Assembly: GCA_024681595.1 (NCBI GenBank)
Contig: JAILAN010000032.1
Location: 1-60,070, forward strand
DNA from: Lachnospiraceae bacterium
Lineage (GTDB): Bacteria; Bacillota; Clostridia; Lachnospirales; Lachnospiraceae
Direction of reading: 5' to 3'
DNA length: 60,070 nt
A program made the position numbers and the translations under genes. The notes under the pieces are model-generated. The model had not been told where the DNA came from and made no database searches. It saw nothing but the letters and a program-made list of their open reading frames with translations. Shown piece by piece: positions 26,602-35,809 of this stretch (its first letter is position 1; each line of letters opens with the position of its first letter).

Positions 26602-27450
26602 ATGGAAACTGTTTTGGCGACACATGCGGGCTTTTGTTTCGGAGTTGACAAAGCTGTCAGAAGTGTATATGAGCTGATAGGCAGGCACGATAACATATAT
26701 ACATTCGGTCCGATAATACATAATGATTCGGTAGTTAATGACCTGAAGAAAAAGGGTGTAAAGGTTATAGAATCCGAGGAAGAGCTGAAATCCATACATG
26801 ATGCGATAATAGTCATCAGAGCTCACGGAATTCCGGAGTATGTTTATGACCTAATCCGCCTGAACAATAATACCTGTATTGACGGAACCTGCCCTTTTGT
26901 TAAAAAGATACATAACATTGTCCGGGAGAGATCACAAATGGGAGATACCATAGTTATCATTGGGAATCCTTCTCACCCTGAAGTACTCGGAATCAAAGGC
27001 TGGGCAACAGGTGACGTTTGTGTCATAGAAAACAGGGAAGATGCAGAATCCTTTAAACTCAGTTCTTCCGCGACGTTAAGCATAGTTTCTCAAACTACGT
27101 TTAACTTGAATAAATTTCAAGAATTAGTTGAAATTATAAAGAATAAAGGGTACAATGTTAATGTTGTGAATACTATATGTAGCGCAACGAAGGAGAGGCA
27201 GGAGTCAGCAGACGCTATCGCTTCAAAGGTTGATGTTATGCTCGTTATAGGCGGCGCGAACAGTTCCAATACGCAGAAACTGTACGCTATCTGTAAGGAG
27301 AAATGTCCCGAGACATATTTTGTGTCTGGGACCGATGACCTGAAGATCGATATACCCAAGACCGCTTCCCTGGTAGGTATTACCGCGGGGGCTTCCACCC
27401 CAAACAATATTATCGAGGAGGTTCAAAATTATGTCAGAATTAACTTTTGA
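26602..27450 (+). CDS. ispH: 4-hydroxy-3-methylbut-2-enyl diphosphate reductase
   Basis: Last step of the MEP isoprenoid pathway, making IPP and DMAPP with an iron-sulfur cluster. The 282 residues contain the three cluster cysteines in HAGFCFGVDKAV, DGTCPFVKKIH and NTICSATKERQ, and the conserved HPEV and GGANSSNT. The gene overlaps the S1 gene by 20 bp in another frame. In several Clostridia, IspH and S1 are one fused protein; here they are separate but translationally coupled. Confidence 0.97.
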   Translation: METVLATHAGFCFGVDKAVRSVYELIGRHDNIYTFGPIIHNDSVVNDLKKKGVKVIESEEELKSIHDAIIVIRAHGIPEYVYDLIRLNNNTCIDGTCPFVKKIHNIVRERSQMGDTIVIIGNPSHPEVLGIKGWATGDVCVIENREDAESFKLSSSATLSIVSQTTFNLNKFQELVEIIKNKGYNVNVVNTICSATKERQESADAIASKVDVMLVIGGANSSNTQKLYAICKEKCPETYFVSGTDDLKIDIPKTASLVGITAGASTPNNIIEEVQNYVRINF

Positions 27451-28591
27451 ACAAATGCTGGAAGAATCTTTAAAGACAATACATACAGGAGAGGTAGTTG
27501 AAGGTACGGTTATCGATGTTAAGCCCGATGAGATCATTCTTAATATCGGTTATAAGTCTGATGGAATTCTGACTCGTAACGAGTATTCAAATGAGTCCAA
27601 TATAGACCTTACTACCGTTGCCAAGATAGGCGACACGATGGAAGTCAAGGTCTTAAAGGTTAATGACGGAGAAGGCCAGGTTCTTCTCACATACAAGAGA
27701 CTTGCTGCCGACAGAGGCAACAAGAGGATCGAAGAGGCTTTCAACAATCAGGAAGTATTAAAGGCCAAGGTCGTACAGGTTCTCGGCGGAGGAGTATGTG
27801 TTGTTGTTGACGAAGTCAGGATCTTCATTCCCGCAAGTCTTGTTTCTGATACCTATGAAAAGGATCTTAACAAGTACATGGGTCAGGAGATAGAGTTCGT
27901 TATCACCGAGTATAATCCCAAGAGACGCCGTTACATCGGCGACCGCAAGCAGCTGCTGGTAGCCAGCAAGGCTGAGGCACAGGCACAGATCCTTTCTACA
28001 CTTAAGGTTGGCGATGTGTTTGAAGGCACAGTCAAGAATGTTACCGATTTCGGAGCATTCGTTGATATAGGCGGAATGGATGGTCTGCTCCACATTTCCG
28101 AGATGTCATGGGGCAGAGTAGAGAATCCCAAGAAGGTATTCAAGGTTGGTGATACAGTAAGATGCTTCATCAAGGATATCGTAGATAACAAGGTAGCGCT
28201 TTCTGCCAAGTTTGATGATGAGAATCCCTGGAAGGATGCCGACACCAGATTTGCCGTAGGCAATGTTGTTACGGGCAAGATAGCCAGAATGACCGACTTT
28301 GGTGCTTTTGTTGAGATATCAAAGGGTGTTGATGCTCTGCTGCACGTATCCCAGATCTCTAAGGACAGAGTTGAAAAGCCTTCCGATGTATTAAAGGTTG
28401 GCGATGAGGTTACAGCTAAGATCGTTGACTTTAATGAGAGCGAAAAGAAGATAAGCCTTAGCATTCGTGCTTTGGTTGAACCTGAAGAAAAGGGCTCAGA
28501 TAAGGATGACGACGATCACGATGTTGCTTCTGTAGATATCGATGCTGTTATAGCATCAGAGAGTGAATCCGATTCAGCTTCGGAAGAATAA
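27431..28591 (+). CDS. rpsA: S1 RNA-binding domain protein (ribosomal protein S1 homologue)
   Basis: 386 residues with four S1 domains at about residues 17-85, 100-170, 188-257 and 273-343. The last two are the clearest (GTVKNVTDFGAFVDIGG, GKIARMTDFGAFVEISKG). The tail is acidic (KDDDDHD, ESESDSASEE). It probably aids mRNA binding to the 30S subunit; in Firmicutes S1 homologues are less essential than in enterics. ATG 27431 follows GAGGAGG, which lies inside ispH. Confidence 0.93.
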   Translation: MSELTFEQMLEESLKTIHTGEVVEGTVIDVKPDEIILNIGYKSDGILTRNEYSNESNIDLTTVAKIGDTMEVKVLKVNDGEGQVLLTYKRLAADRGNKRIEEAFNNQEVLKAKVVQVLGGGVCVVVDEVRIFIPASLVSDTYEKDLNKYMGQEIEFVITEYNPKRRRYIGDRKQLLVASKAEAQAQILSTLKVGDVFEGTVKNVTDFGAFVDIGGMDGLLHISEMSWGRVENPKKVFKVGDTVRCFIKDIVDNKVALSAKFDDENPWKDADTRFAVGNVVTGKIARMTDFGAFVEISKGVDALLHVSQISKDRVEKPSDVLKVGDEVTAKIVDFNESEKKISLSIRALVEPEEKGSDKDDDDHDVASVDIDAVIASESESDSASEE

Positions 28592-28615
28592 TCTTTTTTA
28601 CAGGCGGCGTTTACA

Positions 28616-29398
28616 ATGGCATACGAATATGAGGAATTTAAAAGGGATATACTTCAGCTGACGAAAGTCGATCTGAACTCTTACAAAGAGCAGCAGATGA
28701 AGCGAAGGATAGTGTCCCTGTATACTAAACATAGTTTTAAAGGCTTTCAGGATTATGTTGCAGCGCTTCGTTCAGATAAGTCACTGTACGAAGAATTCAT
28801 GAATTATTTCACCATTAATGTTTCGGAGTTTTACAGAAATCCGGAGCAATGGAAACTGATGGATGCGGATGTAATACCACAGCTTATTTCACGATTCGGT
28901 GAGAACCTTAAGGTTTGGAGTGCTGCGTGTTCGACCGGCGATGAGCCTTATTCGCTGGTAATGGCCCTGTCGAGACATATTCCTCTTAACAAGATCAATA
29001 TCTATGCCACTGATATAGACAAGCAGGTTCTTGAAAAGGCTAAGGCCGGGCTGTATGCACAAAAGAGTATAGCATCTGTTCCGGATGATCTTAAGCGCAA
29101 GTATTTTACGGATGTCGGGGGAGCATATCAGATTTCCGACGAGATTAAATCAAGAGTTCGGTTTGCGGAACATAATCTGATACTCAACAACTATCAGAAA
29201 GATTTTAACTTCATCGTGTGCCGTAATGTTCTGATATACTTTACCGAAGAAGCCAAAGAAAACGTATTTGCCAAGTTTTATCAGTCTCTTAAACCTGGCG
29301 GAATTCTGTTTATCGGAAGTACCGAACAGATCACCTCGTATAAGGAGATCGGGTATCTTCGAAAATCAAGTTTCTACTATGAGAGGCCAATGCAATAA
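28616..29398 (+). CDS. cheR: CheR-type protein-glutamate methyltransferase
   Basis: Uses SAM to methylate glutamates on chemoreceptors. The 260 residues have the N-terminal helical domain and the SAM-binding core with VWSAACSTGDEPYSLVM, YATDIDKQVLEKA and NFIVCRNVLIYF. No receptor, CheA, CheB or CheW gene lies in this window, so it is an orphan here. It starts 24 bp after rpsA, with a weak ribosome site. Confidence 0.92.
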   Translation: MAYEYEEFKRDILQLTKVDLNSYKEQQMKRRIVSLYTKHSFKGFQDYVAALRSDKSLYEEFMNYFTINVSEFYRNPEQWKLMDADVIPQLISRFGENLKVWSAACSTGDEPYSLVMALSRHIPLNKINIYATDIDKQVLEKAKAGLYAQKSIASVPDDLKRKYFTDVGGAYQISDEIKSRVRFAEHNLILNNYQKDFNFIVCRNVLIYFTEEAKENVFAKFYQSLKPGGILFIGSTEQITSYKEIGYLRKSSFYYERPMQ

Positions 29399-29401
29399 TA
29401 T

Positions 29402-29432
29402 AAAAAAGGATTCCGAAAGGAATCCTTTTTTT
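29402..29432. terminator. Bidirectional terminator between cheR and the exonuclease gene
   Basis: AAAAAAGGATTCC (29402-29414), GAAA tetraloop, GGAATCCTTTTTTT (29419-29432): perfect stem with A-run and T-run, serving both convergent genes. Confidence 0.95.
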
Positions 29433-30549
29433 ATGCCAGTGGATCTGACTTTTGCAACGCAACAGCCTGTATGACATGCGAAGCATAGATCGAAAAAGCG
29501 TTTCTGTCTTTTTTGAGATTGTCTGTCAGTTCGAAGAACAGATCGGTACTGCCATAATCTCTCTTATAGAATGGAGTGAACAGGGGTGACCATTGCGGAA
29601 GAAATTCGGATAATTTTCTCGTATAGCAGTTTGAGGCTTTGGCCGGTGTCCTGAATTCATTGTCCACAAACGTGGCGACCGACTTGTGTAACGCCATGTC
29701 TTCAAGAGGCAGATAATAATAGTCTTTATAATTGGCATAAAAGAATTTAAGCTCTTCCTCATATATGGGAACGACCAGAGTTCCCGAATTACCGGCAGCC
29801 TTGAAGTAACAACCTCTGCCCATGAAAGTTAGAGGATGGGGCAGTGAGCCGTCGAATGAGATGTTTATGGTCAGCTCCTTGCGTGTGATACCGTTCATGT
29901 CCGGATATACGGAACCTGAAACCTTGGTTGCTGTAACCGAACTGTTAAACAGATCGTAGTAATTCAGTATTGGAAGAATCTCCAGCATTCCTTTGATATC
30001 ATCGCTGTTATGAAGTAACAGAGTCTGATACGATGAAAAGTCGTGAGACTGTGTATATTCATTGTATATTTCTATGAGTTCGCCACCGCTGTATTCATCT
30101 TCTCTGTTGATATCCAGAAACATTTCAATGGTCTTAAGCTTACAGTCGGGGAGTTTTAACAGATTACGATATGTGTTGATCCTTCTGTAAATATCAAGTC
30201 CCTGCATCCCGTCTATAGTGTTGGGAAGATCATGCTTTAAAGCACGGTTTTTAATAAAGGGCAGATCAAATGAATTACCGTTATAGTGTATCAGGAAAGA
30301 GAAGCCTTTGGCAAAGTCAAAGAATTCTTCAAGTATGGCTTTTTCATCATCCCTGTCCTGGGCGAAGAACTGTTTTACGATCCAGTTTCCGCTGTAATAA
30401 AATGCACAGCCGATCATATATATGTAAGATGATGATGAGAGAAAACCAGTCGTTTCTATATCAAGGAAAAGGATATCTGACAACGGGAATATCTTTTCGA
30501 GAGGATAATTCAGTTCAAAATTATTAAGAGTTGTATTTTCCGTTTTCAT
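29431..30549 (-). CDS. Ribonuclease H-like/DnaQ-fold exonuclease (YprB-like)
   Basis: 372 residues. The N-terminal half has the exonuclease motif FLDIETTGF (metal-binding Asp and Glu), followed by IHYNGNSFDLPFIKNRA (Exo II-like) and HNSDDIKGMLEILPIL (late Asp). This matches the YprB ribonuclease H-like family, thought to act on nucleic acids; the exact substrate is unknown. It is transcribed on its own from a promoter whose -10 box ends 9 nt before the ATG, without a ribosome site. The stop codon lies within the shared terminator. Confidence 0.85.
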   Translation of the reverse strand: MKTENTTLNNFELNYPLEKIFPLSDILFLDIETTGFLSSSSYIYMIGCAFYYSGNWIVKQFFAQDRDDEKAILEEFFDFAKGFSFLIHYNGNSFDLPFIKNRALKHDLPNTIDGMQGLDIYRRINTYRNLLKLPDCKLKTIEMFLDINREDEYSGGELIEIYNEYTQSHDFSSYQTLLLHNSDDIKGMLEILPILNYYDLFNSSVTATKVSGSVYPDMNGITRKELTINISFDGSLPHPLTFMGRGCYFKAAGNSGTLVVPIYEEELKFFYANYKDYYYLPLEDMALHKSVATFVDNEFRTPAKASNCYTRKLSEFLPQWSPLFTPFYKRDYGSTDLFFELTDNLKKDRNAFSIYASHVIQAVALQKSDPLA

Positions 30550-30558
30550 AACATTACT

Positions 30559-30587
30559 ATTCTAGCATCTTTGCGAGATAAACTCAA
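30559..30587 (-). promoter_or_regulatory. Promoter of the exonuclease gene
   Basis: On the minus strand TTGAGT (30587-30582), a 17-nt spacer and TAGAAT (30564-30559). Only 9 nt separate it from the ATG at 30549, predicting a 5' leader of about 3 nt. Confidence 0.65.
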
Positions 30588-30651
30588 TTTTGTATAAGCA
30601 TATTTTAATGCGAATTAATACATACCCGTAATAGAAAAGTACATGATACTG

Positions 30652-30660
30652 TGGTATTAT
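30652..30660 (+). promoter_or_regulatory. Extended -10 promoter candidate of the rnf operon
   Basis: TGG directly before TATTAT (30655-30660), about 49 nt ahead of rnfC. The -35 region is poor (TAGAAA at 30632). Confidence 0.45.
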
Positions 30661-30708
30661 TATCATAGTGTGCATAGCGCAAATAATCATTTATCAGGAA
30701 GGATCAAA

Positions 30709-32025
30709 ATGGCAAGACTGACTTTTGTTGGAGGGGTTCATCCACATGATGGCAAGGAACTGTCAAAAGCCAAAAGGATTAAGGATTATGTTCCGACCGG
30801 AGATATGGTCTATCCTTTATCCCAGCATATCGGTGCACCCGCTGAGAGCATAGTCTCCAAGGGGGACCGAGTGCTCGTAGGGCAGCTTATCGCCAAAGCG
30901 GGCGGATTTGTTTCAGCTCCGGTGTATTCTGCTGTTTCGGGAACCGTTAAAGCAATAGAACCCAGACGTGTAGTCACGGGTGAAGAAAAGATGAGTATCG
31001 TCATAGAAAATGACGGACTCTTTGAAGAGATAGAATATCCGCAGATCCCGGACTATGACTCGCTTAGCAGAGAGGATAAGATAAAGATCATCGCTGATGC
31101 GGGAATTATAGGAATGGGTGGAGCCGGATTTCCGACAGCCGTTAAATTACAGCCCAAGGAACCGGACAAGATCGACTATATAATCATAAACTGTGCGGAG
31201 TGCGAACCGTATCTGACATCCGATTACCGCAAGATGCTCGAAGAACCTGAAAAGCTAATAGGAGGGCTTAAGGTATCTTTGAGCCTGTTTGACAATGCCA
31301 GAGGAATCCTGGCGGTTGAAGATAACAAGCCGGACTGTATTGAGCTACTTAAAAAACTCACCAAGGATGAAGACAAGATCACGGTTAAAGCGTTAAAGAC
31401 CAAGTATCCTCAGGGTTCAGAAAGACACCTTATTTACGCGACCACGGGACGCGCCATCAATTCAAAGATGCTGCCTGCCGATGCAGGATGCATAGTCAAT
31501 AATGTTGATACGGTCATTGCGATATATAATGCGGTGATAGAGGGCAGACCTCTGTTATACAGGATAGTTACCGTTACAGGTGATGCGATAAGTGACCCGT
31601 GTAATTTCAGGGTAAGGATAGGAACTAACTATGCGGAACTGGTAGATGCAGCGGGCGGATTTAAAAAGACTCCCGAAAAGATCATATCGGGAGGCCCTAT
31701 GATGGGATTTGCAATGTTCGATCTTAATGTGCCGATAACCAAGGCGTCTTCGGCGTTGCTGTGTCTGACAAAGGATGAGGTTTCTAAAAATGAGCCTACA
31801 CCTTGCATAAACTGCGGACGATGTGTTGAGGCATGCCCGGGACGAGTTGTGCCCAAACTCCTTGCTGAACTTGCTGACAGACATGATGAAGAAAACTTTG
31901 TGAAGTTAAACGGCCTTGAGTGCTGCGAGTGCGGGTGCTGCAGTTACGCCTGCCCTGCCAAGAGACCACTGACGCAATCCATTAAATCCATGCGCAAGGT
32001 TGCGCTTTCGCATAAGAAAAAGTAG
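30709..32025 (+). CDS. rnfC: Rnf electron transport complex subunit C
   Basis: NADH-side subunit of Rnf, which couples ferredoxin oxidation by NAD+ to Na+ or H+ export. The 438 residues start at ATG 30709 (GGAAGG site); an upstream in-frame ATG at 30643 lacks one. Visible parts are the N-terminal FVGGVHPHDGKE, the Gly-rich nucleotide-binding region ADAGIIGMGGAGFPTAVKL, and two [4Fe-4S] motifs CINCGRCVEACP and CCECGCCSYACP near the C-terminus. First gene of rnfCDGEAB. Confidence 0.97.
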   Translation: MARLTFVGGVHPHDGKELSKAKRIKDYVPTGDMVYPLSQHIGAPAESIVSKGDRVLVGQLIAKAGGFVSAPVYSAVSGTVKAIEPRRVVTGEEKMSIVIENDGLFEEIEYPQIPDYDSLSREDKIKIIADAGIIGMGGAGFPTAVKLQPKEPDKIDYIIINCAECEPYLTSDYRKMLEEPEKLIGGLKVSLSLFDNARGILAVEDNKPDCIELLKKLTKDEDKITVKALKTKYPQGSERHLIYATTGRAINSKMLPADAGCIVNNVDTVIAIYNAVIEGRPLLYRIVTVTGDAISDPCNFRVRIGTNYAELVDAAGGFKKTPEKIISGGPMMGFAMFDLNVPITKASSALLCLTKDEVSKNEPTPCINCGRCVEACPGRVVPKLLAELADRHDEENFVKLNGLECCECGCCSYACPAKRPLTQSIKSMRKVALSHKKK

Positions 32026-32039
32026 GAGGGGGCAGAAAG

Positions 32040-32972
32040 ATGGACGAAAGACTGAATGTATCTTCTAATCCGCATGTGCGCTCTAAGGCAAGTACGCAAA
32101 GTATAATGCTTACGGTTGTCATAGCACTTCTTCCCGCTTTCGGATTCGGAGTTTTCAATTTTGGAATTAAAGCGCTAATTACGGTTATTATCTGCGTGGC
32201 AACGTGTGTGCTTACGGAACTTGTCTTTGAACTTTTGATGAAAAAGAAAGTTACAGTCAGCGATTTTTCCGCTGTTGTTACAGGGCTTTTACTAGGCCTT
32301 AATCTGCCTGCGGGTGCACCATGGTGGATAGGCATCATTGGCGGCGTTTTTGCAATACTGGTTGTAAAGATGCTCTTTGGCGGACTGGGCCAGAATTTCA
32401 TGAATCCTGCACTGGGAGCCAGATGCTTTCTGGTCATTTCATATACTTCGATAATGACCAATTTTGATTGTGATGCTTATTCCGGGGCTACGCCGCTTGC
32501 GGTATTAAAAGATGGTGGCAGCGTTGATATCATGAATATGATTACGGGAAGGATCAACGGAACGATAGGTGAAACTTCAATGATAGCCATTGTTCTGGGA
32601 GCCTGCCTTCTTATCATGGCCGGTATCATAGATCTTCGGATACCCGGATCATATATAGTCACATTTGCGCTTTTTGTATGTATCTTTGGCGGACGGGGTT
32701 TTGATCCTGCGTTCCTAAGCGCCCAGTTATCAGGCGGTGGCCTTATGCTCGGAGCATTCTTTATGGCTACGGACTATGTAACGAGACCTGTCACGAAAAA
32801 AGGACAGTATATATATGGCATTTTCCTCGGCATAATGACAGGAATATTCAGATTGTTCGGTCCCTCTGCCGAGGGCGTGTCTTATGCCATAATCCTTGGA
32901 AATCTGTTGGTACCTCTAATAGAGAAGTTTACCTATCCCAAGGCATTCGGAATGGGAGGTGAGCATATATGA
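32040..32972 (+). CDS. rnfD: Rnf complex subunit D
   Basis: Integral membrane subunit with covalent FMN, part of the ion path. The 310 residues have about nine hydrophobic segments, and the flavinylation motif SGATPL is present (Ser148 to Thr151 as FMN acceptor). GAPWWIGIIGG and GLGQNFMNPALGAR match the RnfD/NqrB family. The ATG follows AGGAGGGGG. Its stop overlaps the rnfG start by 4 bp. Confidence 0.97.
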   Translation: MDERLNVSSNPHVRSKASTQSIMLTVVIALLPAFGFGVFNFGIKALITVIICVATCVLTELVFELLMKKKVTVSDFSAVVTGLLLGLNLPAGAPWWIGIIGGVFAILVVKMLFGGLGQNFMNPALGARCFLVISYTSIMTNFDCDAYSGATPLAVLKDGGSVDIMNMITGRINGTIGETSMIAIVLGACLLIMAGIIDLRIPGSYIVTFALFVCIFGGRGFDPAFLSAQLSGGGLMLGAFFMATDYVTRPVTKKGQYIYGIFLGIMTGIFRLFGPSAEGVSYAIILGNLLVPLIEKFTYPKAFGMGGEHI

Positions 32973-33589
32973 AGAACATGTTAAAAGATGCCGCCATCCT
33001 GTTTGCGATAACATTGATAGCAGGGCTGTGCCTCGGTGCAGTTCATTTCATTACCGAGGATCCTATCAGACGTTCGGAGGAAAAGGCTCTTAATGATTCA
33101 TACCGGGAAGTATTTGCCCAGGCTTCTTCTTTTGAAGAAATGCAGGGATTTGCCAATCCGGCTGTTTCGGATGCTGCTAAATGGGAAAGCGCAGGTTTTG
33201 GCGATGTAGATATCAATAAAGCCCTGACAGCCAAGGATTCTTCCGGCAACATAATCGGTTATATTCTGGATGTAACTACACATGCCGGATATGGCGGCGA
33301 TATCGAATTTACAATGGGTATAACCGCTGACGGAGTGTTAAACGGAATATCCATCTTAAATATCAAGGAGACTGCAGGGCTCGGAATGAGAGCTGATGAA
33401 GTGCTCAAACCCCAGTTCTCATCAAAAGCAGTTCAGCCGTTTGAAGTCACCAAAACAGGTTCAACCTCCGATTCGCAGATAGATGCGATATCCGGAGCAA
33501 CGATCACTTCAAAGGCTGTTACGGAAGCAGTGAATGCGGGTGTATATTATTATGATTCTTTGACAGGAGGTGCCGGAAATGAAAACTGA
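32969..33589 (+). CDS. rnfG: Rnf complex subunit G
   Basis: Single-anchor subunit (hydrophobic residues about 8-28) with a large extracytoplasmic FMN domain. The flavin site SGATIT is visible, with Thr178 as covalent FMN acceptor, and the domain contains the NqrC/RnfG phrase VTTHAGYGGDIEFTMGI. The 206 residues are of usual length. FMN would be attached by the ApbE protein encoded at 35810. It overlaps rnfD by 4 bp and rnfE by 11 bp. Confidence 0.97.
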   Translation: MKNMLKDAAILFAITLIAGLCLGAVHFITEDPIRRSEEKALNDSYREVFAQASSFEEMQGFANPAVSDAAKWESAGFGDVDINKALTAKDSSGNIIGYILDVTTHAGYGGDIEFTMGITADGVLNGISILNIKETAGLGMRADEVLKPQFSSKAVQPFEVTKTGSTSDSQIDAISGATITSKAVTEAVNAGVYYYDSLTGGAGNEN

Positions 33590-34406
33590 CAGTATTTCCG
33601 TCAGACTGTTTAACGGTCTGATCAAAGAAAATCCGACGTTTGTACTTTTGCTGGGCATGTGTCCCACACTGGCCGTGACGACATCAGCCATCAACGGGCT
33701 TGGCATGGGACTTACAACTATGGTTGTTCTGGCCATGAGCAATCTGTTCATTTCCCTTCTGAGGAATATAATACCTGACAGGGTCAGAATACCTGCTTTT
33801 ATCGTTATTATCGCGTCATTTGTTACTATCGTTGAATTGCTGCTCAAGGCATATATTCCATTCCTGTATGATGCTCTGGGTCTTTATATTCCACTGATAG
33901 TAGTAAACTGTATCATTCTGGGACGTGCTGAGGCATATGCATCCAAGAACAGAGTAATCCTTTCGCTTTTTGACGGGATCGGAATGGGCCTTGGATTCTC
34001 AATGGCTCTGACTATCATAGGAGCCATAAGGGAACTGTTCGGAGCGGGAGAGTGCTTCGGAGTCAGGATAATGCCTCAAAGCTATGTTCCCTGTTCTATA
34101 TTCATCCTGGCACCCGGAGCGTTTTTCGTGCTGGCGTGTCTTACTGCGATCCAGAATAAGATCAAGATTGCCGGTGAAAAGAAGGGCAAGGACATGTCTA
34201 AAATACAGTCGGGTTGTGGATTCGACTGCATGAACTGCAATGTTTCACACTGTCCTGACCGGACGACAAATGAAGAGAATCTGGAGGTTCTGGAACTTGA
34301 TGACATGGTTTCTGACACGGTTCCGATAACACCGCAGGATATAGCTGCTATAAACGATGCTGTTGCGAACAATGAATCGGTAAAGGAGGAGAATGACAAT
34401 GATTAA
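33579..34406 (+). CDS. rnfE: Rnf complex subunit E with a Cys-rich C-terminal extension
   Basis: 275 residues. ATG 33579 has AGGAGG 9 nt upstream; the GTG at 33570 directly abuts that site. About six membrane segments match RnfE/NqrD (LLGMCPTLAVTTSAINGLGMG, FDGIGMGLGFSMALTIIGAIRELFG). Typical RnfE is 195-230 residues; here an extra 70-residue cytoplasmic tail carries CGFDCMNCNVSHC (Cys213, 217, 220, 225), then an acidic end. The four cysteines could bind an Fe-S cluster or zinc. It overlaps rnfA by 8 bp. Confidence 0.93.
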   Translation: MKTDSISVRLFNGLIKENPTFVLLLGMCPTLAVTTSAINGLGMGLTTMVVLAMSNLFISLLRNIIPDRVRIPAFIVIIASFVTIVELLLKAYIPFLYDALGLYIPLIVVNCIILGRAEAYASKNRVILSLFDGIGMGLGFSMALTIIGAIRELFGAGECFGVRIMPQSYVPCSIFILAPGAFFVLACLTAIQNKIKIAGEKKGKDMSKIQSGCGFDCMNCNVSHCPDRTTNEENLEVLELDDMVSDTVPITPQDIAAINDAVANNESVKEENDND

Positions 34407-34977
34407 GGAACTGCTTATCATACTGATATCGTCCTCTTTGGTCAGCAATGTAGTATTAAGCCAGTTTTTGGGTTTATGTCCCTTCCTGGGAGTATCGAAA
34501 AAAACAGATACTGCACTGGGAATGGGTGGCGCGGTCATATTTGTCATAACGCTTTCATCGGCCGTGGCCGGCGTTATTTACAGATTCATACTGGTTCCGC
34601 TTGATATCACCTATCTTCAGACTATAGTCTTTATTCTGGTGATAGCCGCATTGGTTCAGTTCGTTGAGATGTTCCTTAAAAAGTTCATCCCTTCACTGTA
34701 TCAGGCATTGGGAGTTTATCTGCCGCTTATCACAACCAACTGCGCGGTTCTGGGTATAGCTCTTACGAACGTTCAAAAGGATTATGATATCCTGACAGGT
34801 GTGGTAAACGGATTTGCCACTGCTGTAGGATTTACCATTGCGATAACGATACTGGCCGGGATCCGGGAAAAGATTGAGTACAATGATATCCCGACGGCGT
34901 TTAAAGGAATGCCGATAGTTCTGCTGACGGCCGGACTGATGGCGATAGCTTTTTGCGGATTCTCGGGTCTGCTGTAG
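34399..34977 (+). CDS. rnfA: Rnf complex subunit A
   Basis: 192 residues and six hydrophobic segments, homologous to RnfE with inverted topology in the RnfA/NqrE family (VLSQFLGLCPFLGVSKKTDTALGMGG; LITTNCAVLGIAL). In Rnf/Nqr structures the A and E subunits share a membrane-buried iron-sulfur cluster, and the conserved cysteines in CPFLG and NCAVLG are present. ATG 34399 is chosen because AAAGGAGGA is 9 nt before it, but too close to the ATG at 34393. Confidence 0.96.
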   Translation: MIKELLIILISSSLVSNVVLSQFLGLCPFLGVSKKTDTALGMGGAVIFVITLSSAVAGVIYRFILVPLDITYLQTIVFILVIAALVQFVEMFLKKFIPSLYQALGVYLPLITTNCAVLGIALTNVQKDYDILTGVVNGFATAVGFTIAITILAGIREKIEYNDIPTAFKGMPIVLLTAGLMAIAFCGFSGLL

Positions 34978-34990
34978 AAAGGAGCACCAT

Positions 34991-35782
34991 ATGAACGGAA
35001 TCATAACGGCACTTATCGTTGTCGGAATACTAGGACTGATCATAGGACTGTTCCTCGGAGTAGCATCGATCAGTTTTAAAGTTGAAGTAGATGAAAAGGA
35101 AGTAGCTGTATTGGAGGCACTCCCCGGAAATAATTGCGGCGGGTGCGGTTTTCCGGGCTGCAGCGGCCTCGCAGCAGCCATAGCCAAAGGCGAAGCTCCG
35201 GTGGATCAGTGTCCTGTCGGAGGCCAGGCGGTAGGTGACAGGATAGCTGCCATTATGGGAGTTGAGAGTGGACAGAGTGTCAGAAAAGTTGCGTTTGTAG
35301 CCTGCAACGGTGACTGCGACAAAGCAAAGACAGATTACGAATATACCGGAGCACAGGATTGTCTGATGGCAGGATTCGTTCCGAACGGGGGAGCTAAGAG
35401 CTGTAATTACGGCTGCCTGGGATTTGGAAACTGTGTAAAAGAATGTCCGTTTGATGCAATACATATCAAAAACGGTATAGCTGTGGTAGACAAGGAAGCG
35501 TGCAAGGCATGCGGAAAATGTGTAGCAGCCTGTCCTAAGAATCTGATATCGTTGATCCCCTATGATTCAAAATATGCTGTAGCTTGCAGCAGTCTTGATC
35601 GCGGACCCGATGCCATGAAGAAATGCGATGTCGCATGCATCGGATGTTCACTGTGTGTTAAATCCTGTGAAAACGAAGCTGTTTCGGTTGAAAATTTTAA
35701 CGCAACGATAGATCAGTCCAAATGCATTTCATGCGGCAAATGTTACGATAAATGCCCCAAGGCAGCAATAGTCAGACTGTAA
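34991..35782 (+). CDS. rnfB: Rnf complex subunit B, multi-ferredoxin
   Basis: Accepts electrons from reduced ferredoxin. The 263 residues comprise an N-terminal membrane anchor (3-26), the RnfB cluster motif NNCGGCGFPGCSG with a later Cys (QCPVGG), and several [4Fe-4S] ferredoxin motifs (NYGCLGFGNCVKECPFDA, CKACGKCVAACP, CIGCSLCVKSCE, CISCGKCYDKCP). Last gene of the operon; the ATG follows AAAGGAGC. Confidence 0.97.
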   Translation: MNGIITALIVVGILGLIIGLFLGVASISFKVEVDEKEVAVLEALPGNNCGGCGFPGCSGLAAAIAKGEAPVDQCPVGGQAVGDRIAAIMGVESGQSVRKVAFVACNGDCDKAKTDYEYTGAQDCLMAGFVPNGGAKSCNYGCLGFGNCVKECPFDAIHIKNGIAVVDKEACKACGKCVAACPKNLISLIPYDSKYAVACSSLDRGPDAMKKCDVACIGCSLCVKSCENEAVSVENFNATIDQSKCISCGKCYDKCPKAAIVRL

Positions 35783-35809
35783 GACGGATAAAAAGGTTTA
35801 TAAGATAAT

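Noticed and set aside
27931-28464. 177-codon open frame opposite the S1 gene
   Set aside because: Antisense shadow of a clearly conserved coding region.
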